NCBI GenBank assembly: GCA_035650495.1
Contig: DASRHK010000105.1
Location: 1-26,746 of the forward strand
Direction of reading: 5' to 3'
Source of the DNA: DASRHK01 sp035650495
Lineage (GTDB): Bacteria; Pseudomonadota; Gammaproteobacteria; Nevskiales; Nevskiaceae
DNA: 26,746 bases
Positions within the stretch are counted from its first letter, which is position 1; each line of letters starts with the position of its first letter. Position numbers and translations under genes: made by a program. The notes beneath the pieces are model-generated. The model was not told the DNA's origin, ran no database searches, and saw only the letters and a program-made list of their open reading frames with translations. Below, piece after piece: positions 24,468-26,746 of this stretch.

Positions 24468-24941
24468 TCAAGGGCCCGCCTCGGCCGCCGCGAAGGCCTT
24501 GCGCAGTGATTCGATCCGCTCGCGATTGGCGCCGAAGTCGTAATAGCCGACCCGGCTCGACGAGCGCAGCTCGATCACGCCGCCCGCGCCCATTGCGGCG
24601 GGCTGGATCACGCATTGCACGTCGTCGACGAAGCGCATGAGCGTGCTGCGCGACTCGGCGCGCAGATAGCGCGGCTCCTCGGCCACGATCTCCGTGCGCG
24701 GCAGCGACTTCAGCGCCGCGACCAGATGCGCGCGCGCCTGCGCGACCGAGCCGCGGAAGATCAGTGGATTGACGTGATGATCGGGATCCTCGTCGACGGA
24801 CGACACGCAATGCGGCGCCGACGGGCAGGGCAGGAGCGCGCCTGCGCCGGTGCGCTCGGCGACCGGGCCGACGCCGCACGCGGTGAGCAACAGGACCAGC
24901 GCCGGCATCCATCGCGCGACGCTTTCCGTAAGATTCGGCAT
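24468..24941 (-). CDS. DUF1499 lipoprotein
   Basis: A 157-residue predicted lipoprotein. The signal region WMPALVLLLTAC has a lipobox LTAC with C22. The body matches DUF1499: PNCVSS-like PHCVSSVDEDPDH, FRGSVAQA, DDVQCVIQP, GVIELRSSSRVGYYDFGANRERIESLRKAF. The family has no established function; proteins of this type are found at bacterial envelopes. The start is ATG 24941; an in-frame ATG at 24974 gives 11 more residues. It is divergent from the DsbD-like gene by 60 bp. Confidence 0.85.
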   Translation of the reverse strand: MPNLTESVARWMPALVLLLTACGVGPVAERTGAGALLPCPSAPHCVSSVDEDPDHHVNPLIFRGSVAQARAHLVAALKSLPRTEIVAEEPRYLRAESRSTLMRFVDDVQCVIQPAAMGAGGVIELRSSSRVGYYDFGANRERIESLRKAFAAAEAGP

Positions 24942-25001
24942 CCTTTTCGAACCTTCAACAGGACTCACGGTCATTATCCGCACATTCAGGTCCGGGGCAC
25001 C

Positions 25002-26746
25002 ATGAAGTCGGTCACACGCGCGGCTGCATTCGCGCTCGCGGTTGCGTGCGCGACGTCGATTCCGATCGCGCGCGCCGACGCCGTCCACACGGAGCACGTC
25101 GACGCCGAGCTCGTCGCCGAGCGCGCGGCGTTGGTGCCGGGCGCGCAGAACTGGATCGCGCTGCGCTTGCAGATCGAGCCCGGTTGGCACACCTACTGGC
25201 GCAATCCGGGCGACTCCGGCATCCCGACGACTCTGCGCTGGGATCTGCCGGAAGGCTTCACCGCCGGCGACATCGTCTGGCCGTATCCTGAGCGCCATCC
25301 GCTCGCCGACGTCATGAATTACGGCTACGCCGGCGACGTACTGCATCTGGTGCCGATCACCGTTCCAGCCGACGCGCGCGATCGCGTCGAGCTGAAAGCC
25401 GAAGCGAAGTGGCTCGTCTGCAGCGACGTCTGCATTCCCGGCAAAGCCGACGTGAAGCTGTCGCTGCCGATCGCAGCCGACGCGCCCGAGGATCCGCGCT
25501 GGCACGACGCATTCGCGGCGACGCGCGCGAAGGTGCCGCAGACAGTCGATTGGCCCGCGCGCTTCACCGTCGACAAGCGGGACGTGTCGCTCGAAGTCAC
25601 CGCCGCGCAATTGCAGCCGGCGAAGGACGTCGCGTTCTTCCCGTACGCGAAGGATCTCGTGAATCACTCGGCCGATCAGCGCCGCGCGCGCGACGGCAAT
25701 ACGCTGCGGCTCTCGCAGAATCTCTCGAGCTTCTTCCTGTCGGCGCCCGGCGCGATCGACGGCGCGCTGGTGATCGACGGTCGCGCCTACGAGATCTCCG
25801 CGAAGCCCGGCTCGGTCGCGGCGGTCGCGCAGAGCGAAGTGAAGGCGGCGCCGGAACCCGCTCCGCAGGCTTCATCGCCCGGCTTGCTGCTCGCGCTCCT
25901 GCTCGCGTTCGCGGGCGGCGTGATCCTGAACCTGATGCCTTGCGTGTTCCCGGTGCTGTCGCTGAAAGCGCTCGCGGTGCTCGAAGCGCACGACGGCCGC
26001 GAGCGCGCGCAGGCGATCAGCTACACGCTCGGTGTGGTGCTGTCGTTCGTGATCGTCGCGGGCGTGATGCTCGCGCTGCGCGCCGGTGGACAGTCGCTCG
26101 GCTGGGGGTTCCAGCTGCAGTCGCCGGTCTTCGTCGCGGTACTCGTGTATCTCTTCTTCGCGATGGGACTCGCGCTCGCGGGCATGACGGAGTTCGGCGT
26201 TCGCTTCATGGGGCTCGGCCAGTCGCTCACGCAGTCGAAGGGCCTGGGCGGTTCGTTCTTCACCGGCGTTCTTGCCGCGGTGGTCGCGAGCCCATGCACG
26301 GCCCCGTTCATGGGCGCCGCGCTCGGATACGCAGTGACGCAGCCCGCGATGGTCGCGCTGCTCATCTTTGCGATGCTCGGCTTCGGGCTTGCGTCGCCAT
26401 TCCTGCTCATGGGTTTCGTGCCGAAGCTCGCGGGCTGGCTGCCGAAGCCCGGTGCATGGATGGAAGGCTTCCGCGAGCTGATGGCGTTCCCGTTGTTCCT
26501 CACCGTCGCCTGGCTCCTGTGGGTGCTGACGCGCCAGGCCGGCGCCGACGGTGCCGGCGTCGTCGCGATCGGCCTCGTCGTCGTTTCCTTCGCATTGTGG
26601 ACGCGACGCTTCACGTCGACGATGGCGCGTGTGGCCCGCTGGGTCGCGACGGTCGCCGCGTTCGCGCTGCTGGCGCATCCCGCCTTGCGATCGCCGCACA
26701 CGATGGAAGTCGCACGGACGGCCGAAGCGTCCAGCGAGCCATATTC
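25002..26746 (+). CDS. DsbD/ScsB-type thiol-disulfide interchange protein (3' end cut)
   Basis: The frame is open to the right edge, with 581 codons visible. Residues 1-26 are a signal peptide. The periplasmic N-terminal domain (about 27-275) has C140-x3-C144 in WLVCSDVCIPG. The membrane core begins near 293, with GVILNLMPCVFPVLSLKAL (C314) and VVASPCTAPFMG (C432), the redox pair that moves electrons across the membrane. Eight membrane passes are expected and most are visible. The C-terminal thioredoxin domain would lie beyond the edge. It carries reducing power from cytoplasmic thioredoxin to periplasmic thiol proteins. The long N-terminal domain resembles ScsB more than classic DsbD. ATG 25002 lacks a clear Shine-Dalgarno. 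Confidence 0.9.
   Translation, partial: MKSVTRAAAFALAVACATSIPIARADAVHTEHVDAELVAERAALVPGAQNWIALRLQIEPGWHTYWRNPGDSGIPTTLRWDLPEGFTAGDIVWPYPERHPLADVMNYGYAGDVLHLVPITVPADARDRVELKAEAKWLVCSDVCIPGKADVKLSLPIAADAPEDPRWHDAFAATRAKVPQTVDWPARFTVDKRDVSLEVTAAQLQPAKDVAFFPYAKDLVNHSADQRRARDGNTLRLSQNLSSFFLSAPGAIDGALVIDGRAYEISAKPGSVAAVAQSEVKAAPEPAPQASSPGLLLALLLAFAGGVILNLMPCVFPVLSLKALAVLEAHDGRERAQAISYTLGVVLSFVIVAGVMLALRAGGQSLGWGFQLQSPVFVAVLVYLFFAMGLALAGMTEFGVRFMGLGQSLTQSKGLGGSFFTGVLAAVVASPCTAPFMGAALGYAVTQPAMVALLIFAMLGFGLASPFLLMGFVPKLAGWLPKPGAWMEGFRELMAFPLFLTVAWLLWVLTRQAGADGAGVVAIGLVVVSFALWTRRFTSTMARVARWVATVAAFALLAHPALRSPHTMEVARTAEASSEPY

Overview
This is a 26.7 kb chromosomal stretch from a high-GC Gram-negative bacterium, most likely a gamma- or betaproteobacterium. 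The reasons are a glrK-qseG-glrR type two-component cluster, AmpE, a DusB-type tRNA dihydrouridine synthase, an LpxO-like hydroxylase and an outer-membrane barrel ending in Phe. Genes are densely packed and many neighbours overlap by ATGA or TGATG. I see no tRNA or rRNA genes, CRISPR array, insertion sequence or phage genes.

Layout. 1-2381 (+): the 3' part of an ampE-like gene, translationally coupled to a btuF-like periplasmic binding protein, then an LpxO/AspH-type hydroxylase. 2326-4750 (-): an alpha/beta hydrolase overlapping the hydroxylase tail to tail, a small outer-membrane barrel and trehalose-6-phosphatase (otsB). 5045-5485 (+): a secreted Ser-rich EF-hand protein. 5629-6848 (-): a retropepsin-like protease and a double-BON protein. 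7015-10325 (+): glrK, a qseG-like lipoprotein and glrR. 10375-15702 (+): hutG-hutU-hutI-hutH for histidine breakdown. 15709-17401 (-): a fatty acid desaturase and two tandem cold-shock proteins. 17791-20881 (-): the TGATG-coupled dusB-osmC-L,D-transpeptidase operon. 20918-23647 (+): a lipase-like hydrolase, a 14-codon lysine-rich ORF, an APS-kinase-type protein and a saccharopine-dehydrogenase-like oxidoreductase. 23651-24941 (-): a REC protein with a coiled coil and a DUF1499 lipoprotein. 25002-end (+): a DsbD/ScsB-type protein cut by the window edge.

The most interesting signal is a candidate local sigma-54/GlrR regulon. GlrR is a sigma-54 activator. Two sigma-54 promoter sequences (TGGCAC-N5-TTGCT at 4961-4976 for the EF-hand gene, and TGGCAC-N5-TTGCC at 6899-6884 on the minus strand for the BON gene) lie close to the glr genes. 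Each is preceded by TGTC-N10-GACA-like elements, the motif I recall for enterobacterial GlrR, centred at about -111 and -178 from the predicted start site in both cases. This suggests that the envelope-stress-type kinase/lipoprotein/activator set controls two predicted exported or envelope-associated proteins next to it.

Other points worth a look are a formimidoylglutamase-like HutG with Asn in place of the first Mn-ligand His; a 14-codon Lys/Ala ORF with a strong ribosome binding site and its own 12-bp-stem terminator; two long tandem hairpins between convergent genes at 5500-5598; and a hairpin that presents the hutG Shine-Dalgarno sequence in its loop. All functional calls come from reading motifs by eye; no database search was possible.
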